DNA from: Oscillospiraceae bacterium
GTDB taxonomy: Bacteria > Bacillota > Clostridia > Oscillospirales > Acutalibacteraceae
Length of the DNA stretch: 35,524 nt
Assembly: GCA_902769255.1 (NCBI GenBank)
Contig: CACXOM010000017.1
Coordinates: forward strand, 1-35,524
Reading direction: 5' to 3'
The position numbers and the translations under genes are program-made. Under the pieces are notes generated by a model. It was not told where the DNA came from and did no database searches. It was given only the letters and a program-made list of their open reading frames with translations. Numbering within the stretch: the first letter of the stretch is position 1; each line of letters starts with the position of its first letter. Positions 6,105 to 13,760 of the stretch are shown piece by piece.

Positions 6105-8081
6105 CTATATTTCCTTTAATCCAATTTCTTTTAAATAATTATATGTACCGTCGTAATACTTACGTTCTCTTGTGCTATCAAAATCGCTACCTTTTGGAAT
6201 AAAAATTACCATTCCCTGTCTTGCTCGTGTGAGCAAAACACGATATGCGTTTTTAAGATATAAAATGTTTTCAGGATTTCGAATAGTTTGCCATTTGCTG
6301 CCACTAAATCTATTGTATGTCCACTCTCCATCAACAAATCTAAAATCACCGTCCCAAGCAACTAATGTATAATCCAATTCTAATCCTTGAATATCAAATT
6401 CAGTAACAACATCTTCTAACATGTAACTTGAACGCACATCATCTTTGCCATTTAAAAACCAATTTGCAATGCTAATTTCATTTTTAACAAAAATTCCTTC
6501 TGGTTTTAATCGTAAAGCGCCACTAGCAGCAACTAAACCATAACGCGTTGTTCCTTGACATTGAGATTTTACCCATGTTTTTGCTTTTGATAAATCACGT
6601 GTAAGCATAATGGGGTATTTCTCTTTTATTTGCTCAAAAAGCGCTTTGGCTTTTTCTTTTTCAATATCGAGAACTGCTTTAACAAACGCCGCTAAATCAG
6701 GCGTTCTAAAAGAACGTACAGAGGTTGCCAAATGTAAATCACTATTTTCATAAACATTAAGTTCATCAATCATTTCGCACCATTCGCAGTCACGACGATA
6801 TTCTGTATCATTAAGTTGCGGCGTAACATAAACATGCCATTCTGGGAAAGAACGACGAAGAGAATCAAACCATTCTGGCAAGCCTGCTTCACCGCTATTA
6901 ATCTCTTGTCCGCCGCCAACAAGACAAATAACAACAGCCCAATCTTCATGCCTGTCCATTGTGCTTATAAGAAACTCTGGCTCACTATAATCAAAATTCA
7001 AAATTCCTTTTTTAGTTTTCATAAATTGCGAAATCTGTGCTTTTGTCCAAGCGCGTTGTGCTTCGTCAAAAATAGCCACTCTTTCTGCTGGTTTGTTTTC
7101 ATTATCTACAAACGAATCACGGTATTTATGAATAATTTGAATAAAAGCACTTGTTTCACGAAGCGCATCACCTTTTGAAATCTTATTGCCGCTTTCATTG
7201 CCTTGTGAAACTTTATCACGTGCTAACGCCTCTTGTAAAACAGTTACAAGCGGGTAATTCCCAGAAAGAAAAACCGCATGCTCTCCTGCTAATGCATCTG
7301 AACGCTCAATTGCAATATTAAGACCAACCAAAGTTTTGCCAGCGCCAGGAACACCTGTAACAAAGCAAATAGATTTTTGACTATTTTGTTTACTATATTC
7401 TATAATTTTATTAATTTCATTAGTTGTAATTGTAAGATTTTCTGCGCCTGCGTCACTACGAGTAATATCATGCACATTATGTCCTTGATACAAGGCTTGC
7501 GCCGCCTCAATAATGGTAGGCGTCGGCAAATATTCTGAATTCTCCCATAACAAATAGTCAAATTCAGGTTCATCATAACGACTTTCAACAATTTTAATTG
7601 CTTCTTTTATATTATTAGCATTGCATTTTAAAGGCTCAATTATATGGTTAACCTCTTTAATACTAAAAGGCACAGTCTCGGCATTTGTTGAAACAATAAT
7701 AGGTACGAGTAATTTGTTATGGCTTTCTTTTTGAAAATTGCGGAGGTCAAGCGCATAATCATATACTTGGTCATAAGTTGAGGCTCTATATTCATTATCG
7801 CCACATTTAAATTCAAGCAGAAAAACAATGTTTTTGTGAAACAAAACCACATCTACTCGTTTACCCATACGCGGAATAGTATATTCAAAAAGCACTCTTC
7901 CTTCATCAAACTGACTAAATTGCGTTTTAAGTATAGAAATTTCTTCTTCCCAAGTATTACTTTGAAAAATGTTTGTATCAGCAGAAATGTTATTCTTATG
8001 AATAATTCCAAGTATTTCATCACTTGATTGTCTTAAAAAATCTTTGATCGAAGCGGAATAATAACATCTCAAATTTTTCAT
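6105..8081 (-). CDS. PD-(D/E)XK nuclease fused to DUF2075 helicase
   Basis: The 658-residue protein has an N-terminal nuclease-like part with Asp77 (KRVDVVLF) and Glu90-Phe-Lys92 (LLEFKCG), the D-x12-ExK pattern of PD-(D/E)XK nucleases. A P-loop helicase of the DUF2075/Schlafen group-3 type follows: Walker A GVPGAGKT at 243-250, Walker B FDEAQ near 338-342, and a C-terminal arginine motif (YRVLLTRARQG). Such proteins occur in many bacteria as solitary genes or in defence islands, and their substrate is not established. The ATG has GAGGAAAG upstream. It starts 37 bp after the lexA stop with no promoter seen between, so it is probably cotranscribed and SOS-induced. Nuclease activity is inferred from the motif. 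Confidence 0.8.
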   Translation of the reverse strand: MKNLRCYYSASIKDFLRQSSDEILGIIHKNNISADTNIFQSNTWEEEISILKTQFSQFDEGRVLFEYTIPRMGKRVDVVLFHKNIVFLLEFKCGDNEYRASTYDQVYDYALDLRNFQKESHNKLLVPIIVSTNAETVPFSIKEVNHIIEPLKCNANNIKEAIKIVESRYDEPEFDYLLWENSEYLPTPTIIEAAQALYQGHNVHDITRSDAGAENLTITTNEINKIIEYSKQNSQKSICFVTGVPGAGKTLVGLNIAIERSDALAGEHAVFLSGNYPLVTVLQEALARDKVSQGNESGNKISKGDALRETSAFIQIIHKYRDSFVDNENKPAERVAIFDEAQRAWTKAQISQFMKTKKGILNFDYSEPEFLISTMDRHEDWAVVICLVGGGQEINSGEAGLPEWFDSLRRSFPEWHVYVTPQLNDTEYRRDCEWCEMIDELNVYENSDLHLATSVRSFRTPDLAAFVKAVLDIEKEKAKALFEQIKEKYPIMLTRDLSKAKTWVKSQCQGTTRYGLVAASGALRLKPEGIFVKNEISIANWFLNGKDDVRSSYMLEDVVTEFDIQGLELDYTLVAWDGDFRFVDGEWTYNRFSGSKWQTIRNPENILYLKNAYRVLLTRARQGMVIFIPKGSDFDSTRERKYYDGTYNYLKEIGLKEI

Positions 8082-8118
8082 ACTTGTGCTTTCCTCACAA
8101 TCATAATTAAATTCATTC

Positions 8119-8706
8119 CTAATAATTTCTTGTTAATGCGACGACTTTGCCTAAGATAACGGCGTCGTTGGTATAAATCGGGTCAAAATCGTCATTTTCA
8201 GGTTTGAAACAAAAACCGTGGCCGAAACGGTAAAACCTTTTTACCGTTGTATCTTCGCCATCAATTAGTGCAACGACAATCTCGCCCTCCAAGGCTACCG
8301 GGGTGCGTTCGCAAATCAAAATATCGCCCTCAAAAATGCCTGCATTAATCATACTTTCGCCGCGAACACGAAGCGCAAAATATTCTTTATCGCTCGCCAT
8401 AGATTCAGGCGAAAAAGGCACATAGCACTCAATATCTTCAACCGCTGTTGTCGGCATTCCTGCTTGAACACGACCTAAAACAGGGATTTGCAAAGCGCTT
8501 GTAACACCGGCAATTTGAATTGAACGAGAGTTATTAGGATTACGAATAATCAGCCCCATTTCCTCCAATTTTTTCAAAATTGCGTGAACGCTCGAAGTTG
8601 AGCGAAGCCCTGTTTCCTCGCATATTTCCCTAACCGTAGGGGGTAGTGAATCATTTATTCTTTTTTGCAAAAAATCAAACACTTTTTGTTGTGATTCGTT
8701 AAGCAT
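8119..8706 (-). CDS. lexA: LexA repressor
   Basis: The 195-residue protein has the LexA winged-helix domain (residues 1-65, PPTVREICEETGLRSTSSVH) and an S24 domain. The cleavage bond is Ala82-Gly83 (VQAGMP), the nucleophile Ser118 (RGESM) and the base Lys156 (TTVKRF). LexA represses DNA-damage genes until RecA filaments trigger its self-cleavage. A near-ideal LexA box covers its own -35 region, so it is autoregulated. The start at 8706 is supported by AGGGGG upstream. The nuclease-helicase gene follows on the same strand. Confidence 0.96.
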   Translation of the reverse strand: MLNESQQKVFDFLQKRINDSLPPTVREICEETGLRSTSSVHAILKKLEEMGLIIRNPNNSRSIQIAGVTSALQIPVLGRVQAGMPTTAVEDIECYVPFSPESMASDKEYFALRVRGESMINAGIFEGDILICERTPVALEGEIVVALIDGEDTTVKRFYRFGHGFCFKPENDDFDPIYTNDAVILGKVVALTRNY

Positions 8707-8737
8707 AAAATGCCCCCTTTTTGCGCTTGTTTTTTTC

Positions 8738-8766
8738 AGTATAACACAAAACTTTCAAAAAAGCAA
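8738..8766 (-). promoter_or_regulatory. lexA promoter
   Basis: On the minus strand TTGCTT (8761-8766) and TATACT (8738-8743) are 17 bp apart. The -35 hexamer is the outer half of the LexA box. Confidence 0.75.
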
Positions 8767-8780
8767 ACATTTGTTTGCTT
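8761..8780. promoter_or_regulatory. LexA (SOS) box
   Basis: AAGCAAACA and TGTTTGCTT form a perfect inverted repeat around TT. The core CAAACATTTGTTTG agrees with the Firmicutes SOS consensus (CGAAC-N4-GTTYG type). Its position over the -35 box fits autorepression. Confidence 0.85.
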
Positions 8781-8838
8781 TTTAAGGCATTTTTTGTTTT
8801 TTCTTGGTGAATTTATGCTGAAAACATATAAATATCTT

Positions 8839-8995
8839 GTAGGGCGGTGCCTTGGTGCCGCCGTATTGCAGAATTATATAATTTCAGCAAAACTTTAACC
8901 CCTGAGGCGACACAATGCGTTTATAAAAATCGGACTTTATGCCGAAGAGGAGAGAGTCGAGGCACTCGACCGGCGGCACCAAGGCACCGCCCTAC
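8839..8995. repeat. 157-bp element with 24-bp perfect terminal inverted repeats
   Basis: The 339-bp gap between lexA and the small XRE gene holds no convincing gene. It contains an element bounded by GTAGGGCGGTGCCTTGGTGC(CGCC) at 8839-8862 and its exact reverse complement at 8972-8995. An internal hairpin GTCGAG-GCA-CTCGAC (8957-8971) abuts the right arm. Compact G+C-rich ends around an AT-rich middle resemble a MITE or a REP-like repeat. No transposase and no clear target duplication are seen. Confidence 0.65.
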
Positions 8996-9013
8996 GAAGT
9001 TTTATAAAAATAA

Positions 9014-9046
9014 AAAACTCGCTGAATCACACATTCAACGAGTTTT
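9014..9046 (-). terminator. Terminator of the small XRE gene
   Basis: AAAACTCG and CGAGTTTT, with TGAAT/ATTCA inside, pair and flank a CACAC loop. The right arm runs into the stop codon of the XRE gene. The flanking A and T runs allow termination in both directions. Confidence 0.65.
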
Positions 9047-9243
9047 TAATCAATTCCTAAAATATGGTCGGCTGTTACATTATATAATTTACATAATTTC
9101 AATAAATGTCTTATCGGTAATTCGTTTGCGCCACGCTCATAACGGGCATACATTGTTTGCGAAGTGCCAAGAAAATCTGCAACTTGTTGTTGCGTTAAAT
9201 CGTTGTCTTCTCGCAAATCTTTAATAATTTTGATGTATTTCAT
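9046..9243 (-). CDS. Small XRE-family regulator (first of two related copies)
   Basis: This 65-residue protein is a single helix-turn-helix domain (LTQQQVADFLGTSQTMYARYERGANELP) with the common clostridial ending VTADHILGID. It closely resembles the 66-residue regulator at 30359-30559 in the start (LREDNDL) and in the recognition region (YERG). The ATG is preceded by GGTGAT. It is divergent from the zinc-ribbon membrane protein, and two palindromic operators lie between them. It very probably represses itself and that gene; the signal is unknown. Confidence 0.85.
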   Translation of the reverse strand: MKYIKIIKDLREDNDLTQQQVADFLGTSQTMYARYERGANELPIRHLLKLCKLYNVTADHILGID

Positions 9244-9277
9244 ATTATCACCAAAACTATTATAACAAGTATATATT

Positions 9278-9298
9278 TTTACTAACTAATTTAGTAAA
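9278..9298. promoter_or_regulatory. XRE operator 1
   Basis: TTTACTA-N7-TAGTAAA. The same 21-bp architecture recurs at 9303-9323. It overlaps the likely -35 region of the XRE gene, whose -10 TATAAT is at 9259-9264 on the minus strand. Confidence 0.65.
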
Positions 9299-9302
9299 TA
9301 AA

Positions 9303-9323
9303 TTTACTATTGACAATAGTAAA
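9303..9323. promoter_or_regulatory. XRE operator 2 (perfect palindrome)
   Basis: TTTACTATTG, A, CAATAGTAAA form a perfect 21-bp palindrome covering the -35 box of the membrane protein gene. Binding by the divergent XRE protein is inferred. Confidence 0.75.
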
Positions 9324-9338
9324 AATTTGTACTATAAT
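9310..9338 (+). promoter_or_regulatory. Promoter of the zinc-ribbon membrane protein
   Basis: This is a consensus promoter, TTGACA (9310-9315), 17 bp, TATAAT (9333-9338), with operator 2 over the -35 box. Confidence 0.85.
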
Positions 9339-9372
9339 GGTGTTATAAGCAGTTAGTTTAAGGGGGAATATT

Positions 9373-10371
9373 ATGGAAAGCATTATAAGAAAACGAAGAA
9401 TCACAATAAATATTTTTGCAATAACTTCTTGTGTTTTTATGATAATCTCAAATATTTTTTGGACAATATGTTCTGAAGATAGCTTTTATTATTTTATAAA
9501 ATTATTTTTTCTAATATTATTTTTGTTTTACACTCTGTTTTTTTATCATAAAAACAAGTTTAAAATTTTAGGAATTATTAGTATTTTTGTAAATATGTTT
9601 TTTTATATTTTTATTCAGGGTTTTGCTAATTCATTTAATGAGCATGTTTTTGAAACGATTTTAATAATAATATTTTCTATTTCATTATTTAAAAAACTAA
9701 ATATGTCAATAGATATTATAACAACAATTATTCTTTTTGCTTCTATCGGTTTTTATTTATTAGATGAACTTTATTCAATCTTTGAATACTTACCCGTAGG
9801 AATATTTACACTTTTTCCCGTAGGAATATTTACACTTTTTAATTTGTTATATGTAATTGGATTTGTTTTATTTCTAACTACTATTTATTTAATGGCATTT
9901 TTTCAAGCACCTGTTGAGAAGAACGATTTAGGAGAAAGCTTTATGATTGGATTAGGTAGTTTTTTAACACTTGTCGGATTTGTTTTGGTTGTTATAGGTA
10001 ATTCAATGAATAACGATGTTTCATCGCAAATAGACAGCTTTTTTGAAAGTGGAAAAACAGGAACAGGTGATAATTTTGTTACATTCGGTATTCTTATTGC
10101 AATCATTGGTATAATTCTATTAGCAACAGGTATTGCTTTAAAAATAAGGAAAAGCAGTCCTAAAACTATTCAAAAACAAAAGATTTATATTTGCAGAAAT
10201 TGCGGCGAAGAATTGGAACAAAATACAAAATTTTGTGGAAATTGTGGCAAATCTGTTATGCAAATAAAAACCTGCCCTAACTGTAATAATGAAATTAAAA
10301 CTAATTATAAATTTTGTCAAAACTGCGGATTTGATTTATCTGCACCACAAAAAAATAATAATAAAATTTAA
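9373..10371 (+). CDS. Membrane protein with two C-terminal zinc ribbons
   Basis: The 332-residue protein has about seven or eight hydrophobic segments over residues 10-260. A cytoplasmic tail follows with two zinc ribbons, CRNCG...FCGNCG and CPNCN...FCQNCG, giving eight cysteines in four CxxC pairs. No enzyme motif is seen. Such membrane-anchored zinc-ribbon proteins are widespread in Firmicutes with unknown roles. AGGGGG precedes the ATG. A 24-bp exact tandem duplication (9793-9840) repeats PVGIFTLF inside one membrane segment. The gene is under a consensus promoter with a palindromic operator and is divergent from its probable regulator. Confidence 0.75.
   Translation: MESIIRKRRITINIFAITSCVFMIISNIFWTICSEDSFYYFIKLFFLILFLFYTLFFYHKNKFKILGIISIFVNMFFYIFIQGFANSFNEHVFETILIIIFSISLFKKLNMSIDIITTIILFASIGFYLLDELYSIFEYLPVGIFTLFPVGIFTLFNLLYVIGFVLFLTTIYLMAFFQAPVEKNDLGESFMIGLGSFLTLVGFVLVVIGNSMNNDVSSQIDSFFESGKTGTGDNFVTFGILIAIIGIILLATGIALKIRKSSPKTIQKQKIYICRNCGEELEQNTKFCGNCGKSVMQIKTCPNCNNEIKTNYKFCQNCGFDLSAPQKNNNKI
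9793..9840 (+). repeat. 24-bp tandem duplication inside a membrane segment
   Basis: Two identical 24-bp units (9793-9816 and 9817-9840, beginning CCCGTAGGAATATTT) encode PVGIFTLF twice. The frame is preserved and eight residues are added. Confidence 0.9.
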
Positions 10372-10399
10372 AAACGAGAAACTTTTTGTTTCTCGTTTT
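10371..10399. terminator. Bidirectional terminator between converging genes
   Basis: AAAACGAGAAA (10371-10381) pairs exactly with TTTCTCGTTTT (10389-10399). It lies between the stop of the membrane protein gene and the stop of the acyltransferase on the other strand. Confidence 0.85.
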
Positions 10400-11227
10400 T
10401 TAATACTCTAATTTTTTGTTATAAACTTGTTCGTAAAGCTCTTTGGTAAGGGTTGCGTTTTTTTCAAGCATTGCCACAGCGTTTGCCTTTACATTCAAAT
10501 TTTCATCGGGATAAATCGGTGGCATAATATGCACATTATATTTTACATTGTCGGGCAACATTTCTTTGCCCTCTTGCTTTTTGTGCAAGGTTATAAAACA
10601 AGGCACAACCGGCACATTGTTTTTCGCAGCATAGCGAAATGCGCCTATTTTATAAGGGCGTGGCTTTTGATAATTCCACCACATTGATTTTTCGGGGTAA
10701 ATTAAAATAAAATCGCCGTTTTTGAGGATTTTTGCAATCGCTTTATCAAGCAATTTCATTGTATCAAGGCTTGATGAAAGAGGCATTGTATCGCAATATT
10801 TCAGCAACCAGCCGATTATGCCCGGCATAAAATAGTTGCCCTCTCGAACAATTTTGTAAAAGCGGTGTTTGCCCTTTGCTGCGCTCGAGGCGATATTTAC
10901 AGCGACATTTTCAAGCATTGCAAAATGGTTACTGGTAAACACCGCACCGCCTTTAATATCTTTTAAATTTTCGCTGCCGATTACTTCAATCGCATATTTC
11001 TTTTTTACAAAAGGTTTGCCGATTTTTTCAATGCTTCGGCACAAAAAGCCGTTAATTTTGAATTTCAGACTTTTGTGCAAATAGTCGACATCTTCGGGTT
11101 TTAGCGTTTTTGATGGCGGGTCGTCTTCAACATTTTCAAAAAAATATTCTCCGCCTTTTTTCTCAAACTCGCTTATTCTTTCTAAAACTTTTACCCTATC
11201 GGGCGAAAGAGTTTGGTTTTGCTTCAT
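10400..11227 (-). CDS. PlsC-like acyltransferase (second of the operon)
   Basis: The 275-residue protein belongs to the lysophosphatidic-acid acyltransferase (PlsC/LPLAT) family. It carries NHFAMLE at 100-106, the place of the catalytic NHX4D motif but with Glu106 instead of Asp, and a YPEKSMWW block where the family has the substrate-binding EGT motif. A YAAKNNVPVVPCFI segment matches the later PlsC motif. Unusually, about 75 residues precede the domain. It overlaps the end of the glycosyltransferase gene by 4 bp (ATGA), so the two are translationally coupled. It is the last gene of a four-gene operon. The acyl acceptor is unknown; a lysophospholipid or a glycosylated lipid is likely. Confidence 0.8.
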   Translation of the reverse strand: MKQNQTLSPDRVKVLERISEFEKKGGEYFFENVEDDPPSKTLKPEDVDYLHKSLKFKINGFLCRSIEKIGKPFVKKKYAIEVIGSENLKDIKGGAVFTSNHFAMLENVAVNIASSAAKGKHRFYKIVREGNYFMPGIIGWLLKYCDTMPLSSSLDTMKLLDKAIAKILKNGDFILIYPEKSMWWNYQKPRPYKIGAFRYAAKNNVPVVPCFITLHKKQEGKEMLPDNVKYNVHIMPPIYPDENLNVKANAVAMLEKNATLTKELYEQVYNKKLEY

Positions 11228-12978
11228 ACCACAGCTTCCTTTTCAAAAAGGATTTTATTAAAATTATTTGGCGAATCGGTAATTCTTTTAGCGGTTTGGC
11301 GTAAAAATTTGCTTGCCTCTTCGTTCGCTTTTTTACCCTCTTCGCCGAAATTTTCAAGTTGCATTTTTAACATTTTATAAAACGGTGTTCCTTTGGCATA
11401 TTCCCAAAAGTATTCTTTATAAAGAACATCGTCATAAAACCAAGGTTTAAAATACATATTATAATGAACAAGGTTAATGTTATCGGGATTGGTAGAATCA
11501 ATCGACATTTTGTTCCAGCTTTTGCTAATATATTTAACTCTGTTTCTGCAAATTACATTCAAATAGTCTTGGTCGGGCGCAACTGTTTCAAACTCATAAG
11601 TATTAAGCAAATAAGTAAAGTTGCCTAATAAATCTTCGTTTCGCATAGCCTCCAAATTCATTACCATAACGCCGGAATTGAAGTATTTTTTAGAATCTTC
11701 AACGCCGACAGCGTTTTCAACATAGTCAACAAAAGTGTCATCGCTAATAACCACCATATCGGTAGCAGCTGCAACTAAATTGCCTTCAAGATTTGTGTGG
11801 TAAAGTTCGGCAATATCAGAAAGCACAACTGTGTCGCAATCGATATAAACCGCTTTATCAATGTTTGAGAACATTTCAGGAATAAATATTCTAAAATAAA
11901 TCGAAAGGCTGTAATAATCACGAAGTGAGAGTTTATCGGCTATTGTTTTCAAGCGATTTGAAACATCTTTAAACTTGATTTTTACATTGTCAGTTGCAAA
12001 ATCAGAAATAATTTTTTGATTTTTTTCAGAAATTTCGTTTTGCAAAATTACAATTTCATAGTGTTTATTTTTATCGGAATTTTCAATAAGCGAGTGAAGC
12101 GAAACCGCAAGATACGGAATATATTCGTTGTCGCAAGCGTAAAACACCGTTATTTTATCATTTTTGTTCATATTTTTCTCCTCAAACTTAAATTTTTGAA
12201 GTTCATATTCGTTTAGAATATCGTTATATTTATCGGTTAAAAATTCCTTTACCAAAGCAGTATTCCAAGGTTTAATATTTCTTGTGTGAAAATAAGGCAA
12301 CCAAAGAATTGTTTTTGTAAAATGCTGAATAACCGTATCGTCTGAATTATAATCTTTTTGCTCGTTAAATTTTCTTGGCAAAATAAGTTTGTTTGTTGTA
12401 AGCCTGTGAATTGCGGTTTGGTCGGGCAAAAACAAGCGCTTTTCGGCGCAAAGTTTAACCGCTTTTTCAAAAAGCCCTGTTTTTCTGATTTCGGGCAAAT
12501 TTAACAACATAACGCCCGAATTTATATAATGATAACCCATAAAATATTTGCCGTAATAATCTAAAACCGCACCGTATTCAAAACCTTTTAAGTCGGTATT
12601 AAAAAGTTCTGATAAATCGCCGTTTACAACGGTATCGGTATCGAGATAAAGCACCTTTTCGGGCAAATCAAGCCTGTCGGCAAAAAGTCGCAAAAACGAA
12701 TAGGGGGTATAATCGGTTTTTGCGTTGGCAGAATTTGATAAATGTTTCAAAAAATGCTCTTTAACATCAATAATAAAAACTTTACTTTTCTTGTTTGCAC
12801 TTTGATAAATTTTTTCAATAAAAGCGCGCTGACTTTCGCTAAAAGGCGAAAAGTCTTCATATTTCATTGTCAAAATATAAACATTAAACGGGCACTTGTT
12901 GTGCTTAATTGTCGAAAGAGCCGAAATTAATATTCCGTCAAACATTTTATCGTTTCCTGCATACATAACCGAAATCAT
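11224..12978 (-). CDS. Double GT8 glycosyltransferase
   Basis: The 584-residue protein holds two complete family-8 glycosyltransferase domains. Domain A (about 1-245) has VMYAGND, the metal-binding DTD at 113-115 (YLDTDTVV) and the YINSGVMLLNL segment. Domain B (about 272-525) has VFYACDN, DCD at 380-382 (YIDCDTVV) and YFNSGVMVMNL. GT8 enzymes are retaining transferases using UDP-glucose or UDP-galactose, known from LPS core, glycolipid and accessory glycan synthesis. Between the domains, in frame, lies a strong ribosome site (GAGGAG) and ATG at 12171 (Met270), so domain B could also be made alone. It follows the first PlsC gene with no gap and overlaps the second. Confidence 0.9.
   Translation of the reverse strand: MISVMYAGNDKMFDGILISALSTIKHNKCPFNVYILTMKYEDFSPFSESQRAFIEKIYQSANKKSKVFIIDVKEHFLKHLSNSANAKTDYTPYSFLRLFADRLDLPEKVLYLDTDTVVNGDLSELFNTDLKGFEYGAVLDYYGKYFMGYHYINSGVMLLNLPEIRKTGLFEKAVKLCAEKRLFLPDQTAIHRLTTNKLILPRKFNEQKDYNSDDTVIQHFTKTILWLPYFHTRNIKPWNTALVKEFLTDKYNDILNEYELQKFKFEEKNMNKNDKITVFYACDNEYIPYLAVSLHSLIENSDKNKHYEIVILQNEISEKNQKIISDFATDNVKIKFKDVSNRLKTIADKLSLRDYYSLSIYFRIFIPEMFSNIDKAVYIDCDTVVLSDIAELYHTNLEGNLVAAATDMVVISDDTFVDYVENAVGVEDSKKYFNSGVMVMNLEAMRNEDLLGNFTYLLNTYEFETVAPDQDYLNVICRNRVKYISKSWNKMSIDSTNPDNINLVHYNMYFKPWFYDDVLYKEYFWEYAKGTPFYKMLKMQLENFGEEGKKANEEASKFLRQTAKRITDSPNNFNKILFEKEAVV
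12166..12186 (-). promoter_or_regulatory. Internal ribosome binding site before GT8 domain B
   Basis: On the minus strand GAGGAG is followed after six bases by an in-frame ATG (12171) exactly at the border between the two GT8 domains. It is either a working internal start giving a 315-residue GT8 protein or the trace of a former gene boundary. Confidence 0.5.
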
Positions 12979-13752
12979 TTATTCAGCCCCCTTTTTATAA
13001 ATGATATGCTCATATGTACTGTTTTTTGAATTCCTAAGCATTGTATTATAAGCTTTTTCGCAAAGTTTTTCGGCATTTTCTTTTGCCGACAAATCTTTAT
13101 CAGCATAAAACGGACCTTCCAAATAAACCGTAACTTTTGGTGTTTTGCCTAACTTTTTCTTTTGAAAAGTGGTTGTTGAAACAAAAATCGGCTTATTAAA
13201 TTTTACGGGAAATTTGAAAGAAACGCTTTTAAAATGTCGAATTCCTGTGTAATAAGGCCAAATGTGCGCCTCAGGGTAAAGTGTTATCATACCGCCTTTT
13301 AAAATACGTTGTTCAATCGCTTTTAAAAAGTTTTTAAAAGGCTTTATTGCCTTTGGAATAGGTATTGCGCCGTTCATTAAAATAAAGTTTTTAGTGCCTG
13401 ATGATGCAATATTTTCAGGGTTTACAATAACATAAACTTTTTTAAAAAACTTAATTACATTCGGAATAAAGGCATCGCCTGCCAAAAGGGTGTGATTGCA
13501 ATATAAAAAACAACCGCCTTGAATTTTTTTAGTAGTATTATCAACTATTTTTAAATGAAATTTAAGTTTGCAATAAATAAAAGCAAACGGTTTCATTATA
13601 ATTCTGTAAGCAATAAAAGAAAGAATACGCCAAAAAATGTTGTTGTTAATAAACTTAAAATCTTCGGCAATATCAATATCGGGTTTGCTTACCCCTGCAA
13701 AATCGTCTTTTAATTCGTCGTTATAATAAATTACCCTTTTTTCCTTTTTCAT
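12979..13752 (-). CDS. PlsC-like acyltransferase (first of the operon)
   Basis: The 257-residue LPLAT-family protein has NHTLLAGD at 86-93. The His and Asp are separated by five residues instead of the usual four. TLYPEAHIWPYYTG occupies the place of the substrate-binding motif. One hydrophobic segment (about 40-66) may associate with the membrane. The stop codon directly abuts the ATG of the double-GT8 gene, and the DegV-family gene ends 8 bp before its start. It may acylate a lipid or glycolipid intermediate made with its neighbours. It is clearly different from the second acyltransferase of the operon, so each probably has its own substrate or position. Confidence 0.78.
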   Translation of the reverse strand: MKKEKRVIYYNDELKDDFAGVSKPDIDIAEDFKFINNNIFWRILSFIAYRIIMKPFAFIYCKLKFHLKIVDNTTKKIQGGCFLYCNHTLLAGDAFIPNVIKFFKKVYVIVNPENIASSGTKNFILMNGAIPIPKAIKPFKNFLKAIEQRILKGGMITLYPEAHIWPYYTGIRHFKSVSFKFPVKFNKPIFVSTTTFQKKKLGKTPKVTVYLEGPFYADKDLSAKENAEKLCEKAYNTMLRNSKNSTYEHIIYKKGAE

Positions 13753-13760
13753 AAAGTCCT

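Noticed and set aside
8839-8995. CRISPR-like repeat because of the G+C-rich arms
   Set aside because: There are only two arms, in inverted and not direct orientation, and no spacers; no cas gene is in the window.
8847-9224. 125-codon plus-strand frame over the inverted-repeat element and the XRE gene
   Set aside because: It runs through a repeat and antisense to a convincing XRE gene, without a ribosome site.
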